Origin: JALYUA01 sp038239305 | GTDB taxonomy: Bacteria > Acidobacteriota > Thermoanaerobaculia > UBA5066 > Gp7-AA6 | Reading direction: 5' to 3' | DNA length: 64,000 bases | Assembly (NCBI GenBank): GCA_038239305.1 | Contig: JBBSEW010000002.1 | Span: forward strand, 61,067-125,066 | Part shown: in pieces, positions 23,626-31,319 of the stretch | Position numbering within the stretch: position 1 is the first letter of the stretch | Layout of the letters: every line of letters starts with the position of its first letter | Translations under genes and position numbers: made by a program | The notes under the pieces: model-generated | Told to the model about the DNA's origin: nothing | The model's database searches: none | Seen by the model: only the letters and a program-made list of their open reading frames with translations

Positions 23626-23667
23626 GCGGCCTTTCATTTCGGTTTCCGGCGAGCGGTTCGTCGGTGC

Positions 23668-23733
23668 CGCAAGTCCGCCAGTCCGCAAGCCCGCGATCTG
23701 CGATCCGCCGTCCGCCGTCCGTCGTCCGCCGTC
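23668..23733. repeat. Decayed repeats of GCAAGTCC and GTCCGCC words
   Basis: GCAAGTCCGCCAGTCCGCAA opens a stretch that passes through GCGATCTGCGATCC into GCCGTCCGCCGTCCGTCGTC. The unit is 8-10 bp and drifts quickly. It resembles the other junction repeats of this window in style but not in word. Confidence 0.65.
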
Positions 23734-23858
23734 ATGCCCGTCATCGCCGCCTCGCGATCTCCGACTGCCTCCGTGCCTTGCGCGGCTCCGCGTCACGGCG
23801 GGGAAACGGCGCCGACCTGGCAGACCGTTCGCGGAGCCGGCGAAGCGTCCTTGCGGAC

Positions 23859-23888
23859 GGCGTTCAAGCTGACGGCGTTCAAGCTGAC
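23859..23888. repeat. 15-bp perfect tandem duplication
   Basis: GGCGTTCAAGCTGAC occurs twice head to tail, followed by the partial word GGCTGAC and then GACA-containing copies. Confidence 0.85.
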
Positions 23889-23994
23889 GGCTGACACACG
23901 GGACAGGGGACAGCTGACACGTGAATCCGCTCAACGGCAACGGACCCCTTCCACCCCGGGAATTCACGCACTTCGATCGCGATTGGAATGCGGA

Positions 23995-24573
23995 ATGACC
24001 TCCCGCCCCTTCGCCGGTCCTGGCCGCCTCGCCGCCGAAGCCGCCAGCATCGTGGCTCTCGCCGTCGTTGCCGCGGCGGCCTCGAATGCGCTCGCGGGGC
24101 CCGAACGGCGTCTCGACTGGCGCGCGGCCCCTCCGTCCGCCGCGCCGATGCCGGCGAGTCCCATCGCGGCCTCCTCGGTTTCCGCATCGCCCAAGCCCGC
24201 CGTCGCCGCAAGCGCGGCATCTCCACCATGGACAGAGGTGTCGGGCGAAGAGGCAGAGCGGCTCTCCCGAACCGGCGTTCTTTTTCTCGACGCGCGGCGG
24301 TCGAGTGAGTACCGGGCCGGACACGTGGCGGGCGCACGGACGATGCCGGTCTGGGAGGCCGGTATCGATGACCGGATCAACGCTCTCTTCCAGGAGCGAA
24401 CGGATCAGACCCTCCCGATCGTCGTTTATTGCAACGGGGGAGAGTGCGAGGACTCGCACGATCTCGCCCAGAGGCTCTACCTCGCGGGATTCGACGCGGT
24501 CCGCGTGTATCGCGACGGCTTTCCGGACTGGTCCCGCCGCGGCCTTGCGGTCCGCAAGGGCGACACGCCGTGA
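23995..24573 (+). CDS. Exported rhodanese-like protein
   Basis: 192 residues. The N-terminus carries a membrane anchor or signal peptide (AAEAASIVALAVVAAAASNALA) and an Ala/Pro/Ser linker to about residue 75. The rhodanese domain follows: LFLDARRSSEYRAGHVAGA, then IVVYCNGGECEDSHDLAQRL, where the Cys of YCNGGEC is the likely persulfide-carrying residue. The domain therefore acts outside the cytoplasm. ATG 23995 is preceded by TTGGAAT; the stop overlaps the next gene (GTGA). Together with the MauE/DoxX-like membrane protein it suggests periplasmic sulfur or disulfide redox chemistry. Confidence 0.87.
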   Translation: MTSRPFAGPGRLAAEAASIVALAVVAAAASNALAGPERRLDWRAAPPSAAPMPASPIAASSVSASPKPAVAASAASPPWTEVSGEEAERLSRTGVLFLDARRSSEYRAGHVAGARTMPVWEAGIDDRINALFQERTDQTLPIVVYCNGGECEDSHDLAQRLYLAGFDAVRVYRDGFPDWSRRGLAVRKGDTP

Positions 24574-25082
24574 TTGCGTCCGACCCGACCGGACCGGCGG
24601 CTCCGCGCTCCCGCTTGTCCTCCTGGCTCCGGTCCGAGATGGCGGCTCGGTGCGCCGCGATCGCGCTCGGGCTCGTGTTCGTCGCCGCCGCCATCCCGAA
24701 GATCGCCGATCCGCCCGGCTTCGCGCATGAGGTCTCCAACTACGCGCTTCTGCCGACCTCCGTCACTCACACGACGGCTCTCGGGCTGCCGTGGGTCGAG
24801 ATCTTCTGCGGTCTCGCTCTCATTTTGGGTCCAGCCCGGCGCGGGGCGGCGGCGCTCGCCGGCGTCCTTCTCCTCGTGTTCGTGGCGGGGCTCAGCCTGA
24901 ACCTCGTACGCGGCCGCCCCGTCGATTGCGGTTGCTTCTCGACGGCTGAATCGGTGCGCACGCCCGAGCAGCGGCTGGCATCGATGCGCCTCGCGATTCT
25001 CCGCGACGCGGTCTTCCTGGTGCTGGCGTTCGGTTCCCTGCGCAGCAGCGCTGCCCCGCCCTGGCGCGGCCGCGCGAGCTGA
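24570..25082 (+). CDS. MauE/DoxX-family redox-associated membrane protein
   Basis: 170 residues from GTG 24570 (GTGA overlap with the rhodanese gene). Four membrane helices are apparent (CAAIALGLVFVAAAIPKIADP, LGLPWVEIFCGLALILG, ALAGVLLLVFVAGLSL, AILRDAVFLVLAFGSL). The helix 1 pattern GLVFVAAAIPKI and the short loop VDCGCFS between helices 3 and 4 are typical of MauE/DoxX redox proteins, the Cys pair being the presumed redox site. It may re-oxidise or reduce the partner rhodanese. Exact function in this family is not settled. Confidence 0.85.
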   Translation: MIASDPTGPAAPRSRLSSWLRSEMAARCAAIALGLVFVAAAIPKIADPPGFAHEVSNYALLPTSVTHTTALGLPWVEIFCGLALILGPARRGAAALAGVLLLVFVAGLSLNLVRGRPVDCGCFSTAESVRTPEQRLASMRLAILRDAVFLVLAFGSLRSSAAPPWRGRAS

Positions 25083-25164
25083 CGCGCAATCTCCTTTCTT
25101 CGAGTCCGACTTCCCGGTCGATCGCGAGATCCCGCGGTCGCGCGAGACGAGCCGAGTGGCGTCG

Positions 25165-25222
25165 GCGCGTTCCGGCGTTCCGGCGTTCCGGCGTTCTCCG
25201 TTCTGCCGTCCTGCCGTCGGCC
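25165..25222. repeat. 8-bp decayed repeat GCGTTCCG
   Basis: GCGTTCCG recurs about four times with one 8-bp step and then decays into CGTTCTGCC and GTCCTGCCGTC. It lies between the redox pair and the glycogen operon promoter. Confidence 0.8.
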
Positions 25223-25267
25223 GACGGCCTCCCGCGCGGCTCCGTTTCCCTTCCGGATTCCATCCCT

Positions 25268-25273
25268 TAGACT
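25268..25273 (+). promoter_or_regulatory. -10 hexamer TAGACT of the glycogen operon
   Basis: TAGACT is followed after 6 bases by the GTG start of glgB at 25280, and no Shine-Dalgarno is present. This is the leaderless spacing. Confidence 0.5.
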
Positions 25274-25279
25274 GCCGAT

Positions 25280-27430
25280 GTGGCGGAAAACGATGACGAC
25301 GGCCCGTCGAGGCCCCCGGGCGGATTGGATTCCGGGAAGACGCCCGGCCGCCCGAAGCCGTCGCCTGCGCCTCTGCCCTCCCCTCCGGAGGCGCATCCCG
25401 ACTCGCTTCTGACCGACCTCGATCTCCACCTCTTCCACGAGGGAAGTCACTTCCATATCCAGGACAAGCTCGGAGCCCATCCCGGTACGAGGCGCGGCGA
25501 GAGCGGCTGTTTCTTCGGCGTGTTCGCACCGAATGCGGCGGCGGTATCCCTCGTCGGCGACTTCAACGGCTGGGACGAGACGAGTCATCCGCTCAAGCCG
25601 CGCGGGGCGTCCGGCGTCTGGGAGGGATTCGTTGCGGGCCTCGGCGCCGGCACCGTTTACAAGTTCCACATCGCCTCGCGGCATCGCGGCTACCGGGTCG
25701 ACAAGGCGGATCCGTTCGGCTTTCGACACGAGATGCCGCCGAAGACCGCCTCCATCGTCTGCGATCTCGACTTCTCCTGGACGGACGCCGACTGGATGGC
25801 TTCTCGCGGGCAAGCGCAGCGCTCGAGCTCTCCGATCTCGGTGTACGAAGTGCACCTGGGATCCTGGCGGCGAGGCCCGGGCGGCCGGATGCTGACGTAC
25901 CGCGAGATCGCGGCGCCGCTCTCCGAGTACGTCCGCGCCATGGGGTTCACGCACGTCGAGATCCTGCCCGTGATGGAGCATCCCTACTACGCGTCGTGGG
26001 GGTACCAGGTGACCGGCTTCTTTGCGCCCTCTTCACGCCAGGGCGAGCCGGAAGACTTCCGGTCGCTCGTCGACCATCTCCATCGAGAGGGCATCGGCGT
26101 CCTCCTCGACTGGGTGCCCTCCCACTTTCCGACGGACGAGCATGGCATCGGTTACTTCGATGGCACGCACCTCTACGAGCACGCGGACCCGAGGCAGGGA
26201 TTCCATCCGGACTGGAAGAGCGCCATCTTCAACTACGGCCGGCCGGAGGTCCGCAGCTTCCTGATCTCGAGCGCCCTCTTCTGGATCGAGAAGTACCACG
26301 CCGACGGGCTGCGCGTGGACGGCGTCGCCTCGATGCTCCGGCTCGATTATTCGCGCAAGCCGGGCGAATGGGTCCCGAACTCCTATGGGGGGCGGGAGAA
26401 CCTGGACGCGATCGCGTTCCTGCGCCGCCTGAACGATCACCTTCTCGAAGCGCATCCCGATGTGCTGACGATCGCGGAGGAATCGCACTCTTGGCCCATG
26501 GTCACGAGGCCCACGCCGATCGGCGGCCTCGGCTTCCGCATGAAGTGGGACATGGGCTGGATGAACGACACGCTCGAATACATGGAGCTCGATCCGGTCC
26601 TCCGCGCGTTCAATCACGGCCTCCTGACCTTTCGTCCGATGTATGCCTACACGGAGAACTTCATGTTGCCTCTCTCGCACGACGAGGTGGTCCACATGAA
26701 GGGCTCGCTCCTGTCGAAGATGCCGGGCGACGAGTGGAAGAAGTTCGCGAACCTGCGGCTTCTCCTCGCGTACCAGACCGCGGTTCCCGGCAAGAAGCTT
26801 CTCTTCATGGGCGGCGAGATCGGCCAGTGGGCGGAGTGGGATCACGACTCGAGCGTTCAATGGATCCTGCTCGGGCAGCCGCTTCACGATGGGGTGCAGC
26901 GCTGGACGGCGGATCTGAATCGGCTGTACGCGCGGGAGGCGGCCCTCCATGAGCTCGACTTCTCGCCCGCCGGATTCGAGTGGGTGGATTTCCGCGACAG
27001 CTTGCAGAGCGTGATCGCCTTCCTCCGTCTGTCGTCGGACGGGGAAGTCGTGCTCGCCGTCTTCAACTTCACGCCCGTCCCGCGTCCGTCGTATCGGATC
27101 GGCGTTCCTCGAGAGGGCGCCTGGCGGACGATCGCGAACGGCGACGCGGCCGAATATGGAGGAAGCGGCGTCGGCAACCGGGACGCGGAGACGATCGCGG
27201 TGCCGCACCACGACCGCCCCTTCTCCGTTCTCCTCGACCTGCCCCCCCTCGCCGCCCTGTTCCTGAAAGCGCCGCCGCCGCCGCCCGCCCCCGCCGAAGC
27301 GCCGGACGAATCGGCGGAAACCGTCTTTCGGTCCGCTCCCGACGCTGCGACGGAGGGCGATGCCGCTGCCGCGCGGGCGCCGGAGCCTCCGGTTGACGGG
27401 GCTAAGCCCGAACCGGAAGGCGAGCCGTGA
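25280..27430 (+). CDS. glgB: 1,4-alpha-glucan branching enzyme (GH13)
   Basis: 716 residues. A Pro-rich N-terminal stretch (about 1-45) precedes CBM48 (GCFFGVFAPNAAAVSLVGDF, NGWD) and the GH13 barrel. Catalytic landmarks: nucleophile Asp in ADGLRVDGVASML, acid Glu in LTIAEESHSWP, and the Asp of LPLSHDEVVHMKGSL. These give the alpha-1,6 branch transfer in glycogen. The C-terminus has an extra 55-residue Pro/Ala/Glu tail after LAALFLK. GTG 25280 is the start, given the adjoining TAGACT. The stop overlaps the GH57 gene by ATGA-type coupling (GTGA). It is the first gene of an alpha-glucan operon with glgP and malQ. Confidence 0.95.
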   Translation: MAENDDDGPSRPPGGLDSGKTPGRPKPSPAPLPSPPEAHPDSLLTDLDLHLFHEGSHFHIQDKLGAHPGTRRGESGCFFGVFAPNAAAVSLVGDFNGWDETSHPLKPRGASGVWEGFVAGLGAGTVYKFHIASRHRGYRVDKADPFGFRHEMPPKTASIVCDLDFSWTDADWMASRGQAQRSSSPISVYEVHLGSWRRGPGGRMLTYREIAAPLSEYVRAMGFTHVEILPVMEHPYYASWGYQVTGFFAPSSRQGEPEDFRSLVDHLHREGIGVLLDWVPSHFPTDEHGIGYFDGTHLYEHADPRQGFHPDWKSAIFNYGRPEVRSFLISSALFWIEKYHADGLRVDGVASMLRLDYSRKPGEWVPNSYGGRENLDAIAFLRRLNDHLLEAHPDVLTIAEESHSWPMVTRPTPIGGLGFRMKWDMGWMNDTLEYMELDPVLRAFNHGLLTFRPMYAYTENFMLPLSHDEVVHMKGSLLSKMPGDEWKKFANLRLLLAYQTAVPGKKLLFMGGEIGQWAEWDHDSSVQWILLGQPLHDGVQRWTADLNRLYAREAALHELDFSPAGFEWVDFRDSLQSVIAFLRLSSDGEVVLAVFNFTPVPRPSYRIGVPREGAWRTIANGDAAEYGGSGVGNRDAETIAVPHHDRPFSVLLDLPPLAALFLKAPPPPPAPAEAPDESAETVFRSAPDAATEGDAAAARAPEPPVDGAKPEPEGEP

Positions 27431-29046
27431 CCCGATATCTCTGCGTCCACGGCCACTTCTACCAGCCTCCGCGGGAGAACCCCTGGACGGGCGAGGTCGG
27501 CGTCGAACTGTCCGCCGCGCCGTATCGAAACTGGAACGAGCGGATCACAGCGGAGTGCTACCGGCCGAACGCGCAGCCGCTCGCGGTCGAGCGGGACGGC
27601 GCTCCGCGGGAGCTGCCTCCCAATTATTCGCGCATGAGCTTCAATTTCGGGCCCACGCTTCTCGCGTGGCTCGACGGGCACGCGGAAGACGTCTCGGCCT
27701 CGATCCGCCGCGCCGATCGCGACAGCCGCGAACGTTTCTCCGGACATGGGGCGGCGATCGCGCAGGCGTACAACCACCCGATTCTGCCGCTCGCGAACGA
27801 GCGCGACCGGCGGACGCAGGTCTGGTGGGGCATTCGCGATTTCGAGCATCGGTTCGGCCGGTCGCCCGAAGGAATGTGGCTGCCGGAGACCGCCGTCGAT
27901 CTTCCGACACTCGAGGTCCTCGCCGACTTTGGAATTCGATTCACGATCCTCGCTCCGGAACAGGCGTCGCGCGTCCGGCCGCTCGCGCCGAACCCTTTCG
28001 CGCCGGGCTCCCACGCGCCGGACCCGCTCGCGTCGGATGGGGAATGGTCCGACGTCTCCGGCGGCCGGATCGACCCCCGGCAGGCATACGCGGTCCGGCT
28101 CCCGTCCGGGCGCACTCTGGCGCTCTTTTTCTATGACGGCCCCGCGTCCCACGCCATCGCGTTCGGAGCGCTGTCCGAGGGCGGAGAGTCCCTCGCCCGC
28201 CGGCTCGCCTCGCTCGCCTCCGATTCCGCGGAAGCAGAGCTTCTTCACGTCGCGACCGACGGAGAGACGTACGGCCACCATCATCCGGGAGGAGAACGCG
28301 TTCTCGCGGAAGCGCTGGACGAGATCGAGCGCAGCGGCTTCGCGCGGCTGACCAGCTACGGCGAATTCCTTTCCCTCCATCCGCCGCGGCACGAGGTCCA
28401 GATCGTCGAGAACACCGCGTGGAGCTGCGCGCACGGGCTCGGACGCTGGAGGGACGATTGCACCTGCCGGACGGGGTCGAATCCCGGCTGGGTCCAGATC
28501 TGGCGCGGCCCGCTGCGCGAGGCGCTCGACCGGCTGCGCGATTCGCTCGCCAAGGTCTTTGAGGTCCGCGGCCGGGAGATGTTCCAGGATCCCTGGGCGG
28601 CCCGGGACGCGTCCATCGAGATCGTCCTGGATCCGTCGCCGGCCGCGCTCGAGGATTTTTTCCGGCGTCACGCGCGGCGCGGCGCCTCGCCTCTGTCCGC
28701 GGACGAGCGCGGCGAAGCGCGCCGCCTCCTCGAAATGCAGCGCCACACCATGCTGATGTACACGAGCTGCGGCTGGTTCTTCGACGATCCCTCGGGCCTC
28801 GAGACGATGCAGATCCTCCGATACGCGGCGCGCGCGATCGAGCTCGTGCCCGCGAGCGTGCGGCCTCCGATCGAGGTCGCGTTCCGACTCGCGCTTCTCG
28901 ACGTGAAAAGCAACGCGGAAACGGCGGGTGACGCGCGACGGATCTACGACGGTCTCGCGCCTTCGCGAGCCGAAACTCTCGACGAACGGTCCGCCCTGAC
29001 ACCCGCCGCCGCTCGTTCTGATCCGGAAGGCCGCATTCCGAGCTGA
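27427..29046 (+). CDS. GH57-family glycoside hydrolase with DUF3536
   Basis: 539 residues. It opens with the GH57 signature YLCVHGHFYQPPRENPWTGE and has SRMSFNFGPTLLAWL, GMWLPETAVDLPTLEVLAD (candidate catalytic Glu region) and LFFYDGPASHAIAFG. The central and C-terminal part (ATDGETYGHHHPGGE; NTAWSCAHGLGRW; MLMYTSCGWFFDD) matches the DUF3536 type often encoded in glycogen clusters. It is shorter than many 700-800-residue relatives. It probably acts on alpha-glucans as an amylase, 4-alpha-glucanotransferase or branching-type enzyme; which one cannot be decided. GTG start 27427, coupled to glgB. Confidence 0.88.
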   Translation: MTRYLCVHGHFYQPPRENPWTGEVGVELSAAPYRNWNERITAECYRPNAQPLAVERDGAPRELPPNYSRMSFNFGPTLLAWLDGHAEDVSASIRRADRDSRERFSGHGAAIAQAYNHPILPLANERDRRTQVWWGIRDFEHRFGRSPEGMWLPETAVDLPTLEVLADFGIRFTILAPEQASRVRPLAPNPFAPGSHAPDPLASDGEWSDVSGGRIDPRQAYAVRLPSGRTLALFFYDGPASHAIAFGALSEGGESLARRLASLASDSAEAELLHVATDGETYGHHHPGGERVLAEALDEIERSGFARLTSYGEFLSLHPPRHEVQIVENTAWSCAHGLGRWRDDCTCRTGSNPGWVQIWRGPLREALDRLRDSLAKVFEVRGREMFQDPWAARDASIEIVLDPSPAALEDFFRRHARRGASPLSADERGEARRLLEMQRHTMLMYTSCGWFFDDPSGLETMQILRYAARAIELVPASVRPPIEVAFRLALLDVKSNAETAGDARRIYDGLAPSRAETLDERSALTPAAARSDPEGRIPS

Positions 29047-29076
29047 GGCGTATGGCCGGTGAGGCGTCCGCCTTGC

Positions 29077-29082
29077 TAAACT
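29077..29082 (+). promoter_or_regulatory. Internal -10 hexamer TAAACT before leader ORF
   Basis: TAAACT lies 8 bases before ATG 29091 of a 27-codon ORF. It may give glgP-malQ a promoter separate from glgB. Confidence 0.5.
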
Positions 29083-29090
29083 GCGTCGAC

Positions 29091-29174
29091 ATGACTCCCT
29101 GGACCGAATCGCGCGTGCGGGGCTCGTCCCCCGGCCCTCGGGAATTCCTCGCCGGGAGCTATTTCCCTCGATGA
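29091..29174 (+). CDS. 27-codon leaderless ORF coupled to glgP
   Basis: ATG 29091 opens a frame of 27 codons beginning MTPWTESRVRGSSPG and ending SYFPR, whose TGA (29172-29174) overlaps the glgP ATG (29171) as ATGA. A TAAACT hexamer 8 bases upstream and lack of a Shine-Dalgarno fit leaderless initiation; ribosomes finishing here could re-initiate at glgP. The peptide is Pro/Arg-rich and matches nothing I know. It may be a regulatory leader peptide or only a coupling device. Conservation in relatives would decide. Confidence 0.5.
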   Translation: MTPWTESRVRGSSPGPREFLAGSYFPR

Positions 29175-31309
29175 GATCGATCGACTCCTCGTCCCGGCTT
29201 CCGGAGAACCTTCGCCCCTTGGACATCCTGGCGAGGGACCTGCGCTGGACGTGGAGGCCGACGCTCCGGGCCCTGTTCGGCGCGATCGATTGCGCCCTCT
29301 GGCAGTCGGTGGCGGAGAACCCGGTCGCGCTGCTCGCGACGGTGACGGCGGAGAGACTCGACGCCCTGTCCCGAGACCAGGCCTTTCTCGAACGGCTCGC
29401 GGCGATCCGCTCGGAGCTCGGAACCGAGGACGACACGCCGGCGGTGCATCCCGCGGTCCGGGCGATGAAGGCCCGCGGCGACCGGATCGCTTATTTCTCC
29501 GCCGAGTTCGGCCTCACGGAGCTCTTGCCGGTGTACGCCGGCGGGCTCGGTGTTCTCGCGGGCGACCACTTGAAGTCGGCGAGCGATCTGAGACTGCCGA
29601 TGGTCGGCGTCGGTCTTTTCTACAAGCACGGATATTTCCGGCAGACGCTCGCGCCCGGGGAGGGCCAGCAGGAGTCGAGCCCGGAGATCGATCCGGACAG
29701 CCTGCCTCTGTCGCTGCCGGCAACGGAGGATGGTGCTGTCCCGATGGTGTCGGTGCGCGTCGGCGACCGCGAGGTTCAGGTGCTGATCCGGCTCGTCCAG
29801 GTCGGGCGCGTGCCTCTTCTCCTCCTCGACACGGACGTTCACGAGAACCATGAGGAAGATCGCGGCATCACGGCGCAGCTCTACGGCGGCGACCACGAGA
29901 CACGGATCCGCCAGGAGATCGTGCTCGGCATCGGCGGTGTCCGGGCGCTCGACCGGCTCGGTATCCGACCGACGATCCGTCACATCAACGAGGGCCACGC
30001 GGCGTTCGTCGGGTTCGAGAAGATCCGACAGCTCGTCACAGAGGAAGGGCTCTCATTCGTCGACGCCCGGGAGCGCGCGGCCGCGGGCAACGTGTTCACG
30101 ACGCATACCCCGGTTCCCGCGGGGATCGACCGCTTCGCCCCGGACCTCGTCGCGCGATACCTGTCCGACTACGTCCCCGCGACGGGCCTCTCCCTCGACG
30201 ACTTCCTGAAGCTCGGGCAGGAGGCAGCTGGCGGACCCGCCGAGCCCTTCTCGATGGCCGTGCTCGCCCTGCGGCTCTGCGGGCACGCGAACGCCGTGTC
30301 GCAGCTCCATGCTCGCGTCTCGCGGCGGCTCTGGCTCGGTCTGTTGCCCGAGCTCGCGGACGAGGACGTGAAGATCCGCGCCGTCACGAACGGCGTGCAC
30401 CGCCCGACTTGGACGGATCCGGAGATCGCGGCCCTTCCGCTGCTGGAGGACCCCGCCTCGGTCTCCCGGCGAGCGCTCTGGACCATCCATGAGCGCCTGC
30501 GTGCCCGGCTCGTGGACGTCTGCCGCGAGCGTTTGCAGGCCCACGGCGCGGAAGCGGGGAAGGGGACGGATGACTCGAGCCCTGGCTCGGGCCTCGATCC
30601 GCGGGCGCTCACGATCGGTTTCGCGCGGCGCTTCGCCACCTACAAGCGGGCGAACCTGATCTTCCGCGATCCGGATCGTCTTCTGCGAATCCTCGCGTCG
30701 GCTCCCGTCCAGATCCTCTTCGCGGGAAAGGCGCATCCCCATGACGAGCCGGGGAAAGATCTCCTGCGGATCATCGACGACTATTCGCGGCAGCCGGAGT
30801 TCCGGGGACGAGTCGTTCTCCTTCCCGACTACGACATGCGGCTCGCCCGCGCGCTCGTCGCCGGGTGCGATGTGTGGCTGAACAACCCGGTCCGGCCGCA
30901 CGAAGCCTCGGGAACCTCCGGGATGAAGGCGGCGATGAACGGGGTCCTCAACCTGTCCGTCCTCGACGGCTGGTGGGACGAGGCGCCGTACGAGGAAACC
31001 GGATTCGCGATCGGGTCGGCGGCGGACTATGCGCCGGAGGACGAGGTCTCGGCTTCTCTCTACGACGTCCTCGAGAACCGCGTCCTGCCTCTCTTCGCGG
31101 ATCGCGACGCGGAGGGTCTTCCGCTCGGCTGGATCGAGAAGATGGTGCAGAGCGCCTCGCGGATCGGGCGGCAGTTTTCCTCCGACAGGATGGTCCTCGA
31201 CTACCTCGAGACCTCCTACATTCCGGCGGCCGAGCGGAGAATCCAGATCCTCGAAGGACCGCGCGCCGACCCGTATGCCCTCGTCTCGCCGTCCTCCGCC
31301 CGGGGATGA
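29171..31309 (+). CDS. glgP: Alpha-glucan phosphorylase (GT35, short form)
   Basis: 712 residues, the short GlgP form. An N-terminal DUF3417-like segment (LDILARDLRWTWRPTLRALF) is followed by the phosphorylase domain: IAYFSAEFGLTELLPVYAGG, LAGDHLKSASDL, RHINEGHAAF, TTHTPVPAGIDRF and the PLP-binding Lys586 in EASGTSGMKAAMNG. It releases glucose 1-phosphate from glycogen or maltodextrin. The start overlaps the leader ORF (ATGA); GGGAG lies 12 bases upstream. Next to malQ and glgB it forms a degradation/remodelling set. Confidence 0.95.
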   Translation: MRSIDSSSRLPENLRPLDILARDLRWTWRPTLRALFGAIDCALWQSVAENPVALLATVTAERLDALSRDQAFLERLAAIRSELGTEDDTPAVHPAVRAMKARGDRIAYFSAEFGLTELLPVYAGGLGVLAGDHLKSASDLRLPMVGVGLFYKHGYFRQTLAPGEGQQESSPEIDPDSLPLSLPATEDGAVPMVSVRVGDREVQVLIRLVQVGRVPLLLLDTDVHENHEEDRGITAQLYGGDHETRIRQEIVLGIGGVRALDRLGIRPTIRHINEGHAAFVGFEKIRQLVTEEGLSFVDARERAAAGNVFTTHTPVPAGIDRFAPDLVARYLSDYVPATGLSLDDFLKLGQEAAGGPAEPFSMAVLALRLCGHANAVSQLHARVSRRLWLGLLPELADEDVKIRAVTNGVHRPTWTDPEIAALPLLEDPASVSRRALWTIHERLRARLVDVCRERLQAHGAEAGKGTDDSSPGSGLDPRALTIGFARRFATYKRANLIFRDPDRLLRILASAPVQILFAGKAHPHDEPGKDLLRIIDDYSRQPEFRGRVVLLPDYDMRLARALVAGCDVWLNNPVRPHEASGTSGMKAAMNGVLNLSVLDGWWDEAPYEETGFAIGSAADYAPEDEVSASLYDVLENRVLPLFADRDAEGLPLGWIEKMVQSASRIGRQFSSDRMVLDYLETSYIPAAERRIQILEGPRADPYALVSPSSARG

Positions 31310-31319
31310 CCCGGCGAGC

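Larger units (their letters stand above)
23626..23994. other. Intergenic region with decayed repeats
   Basis: About 370 bases after the MarR gene without a believable gene. Open frames here are short and built from repeats. It holds the CCGCC/GTCCGCC repeat cluster at 23668-23733, the 15-bp duplication at 23859-23888 and a related GACACACGGGACAGGGGACAG tract split by small changes up to about 23922. Confidence 0.55.

Noticed and set aside
23622..23894. 90-codon ORF after MarR, ending in repeated LADGVQADG
   Set aside because: Built from junction repeats, no start signal; not a believable protein.
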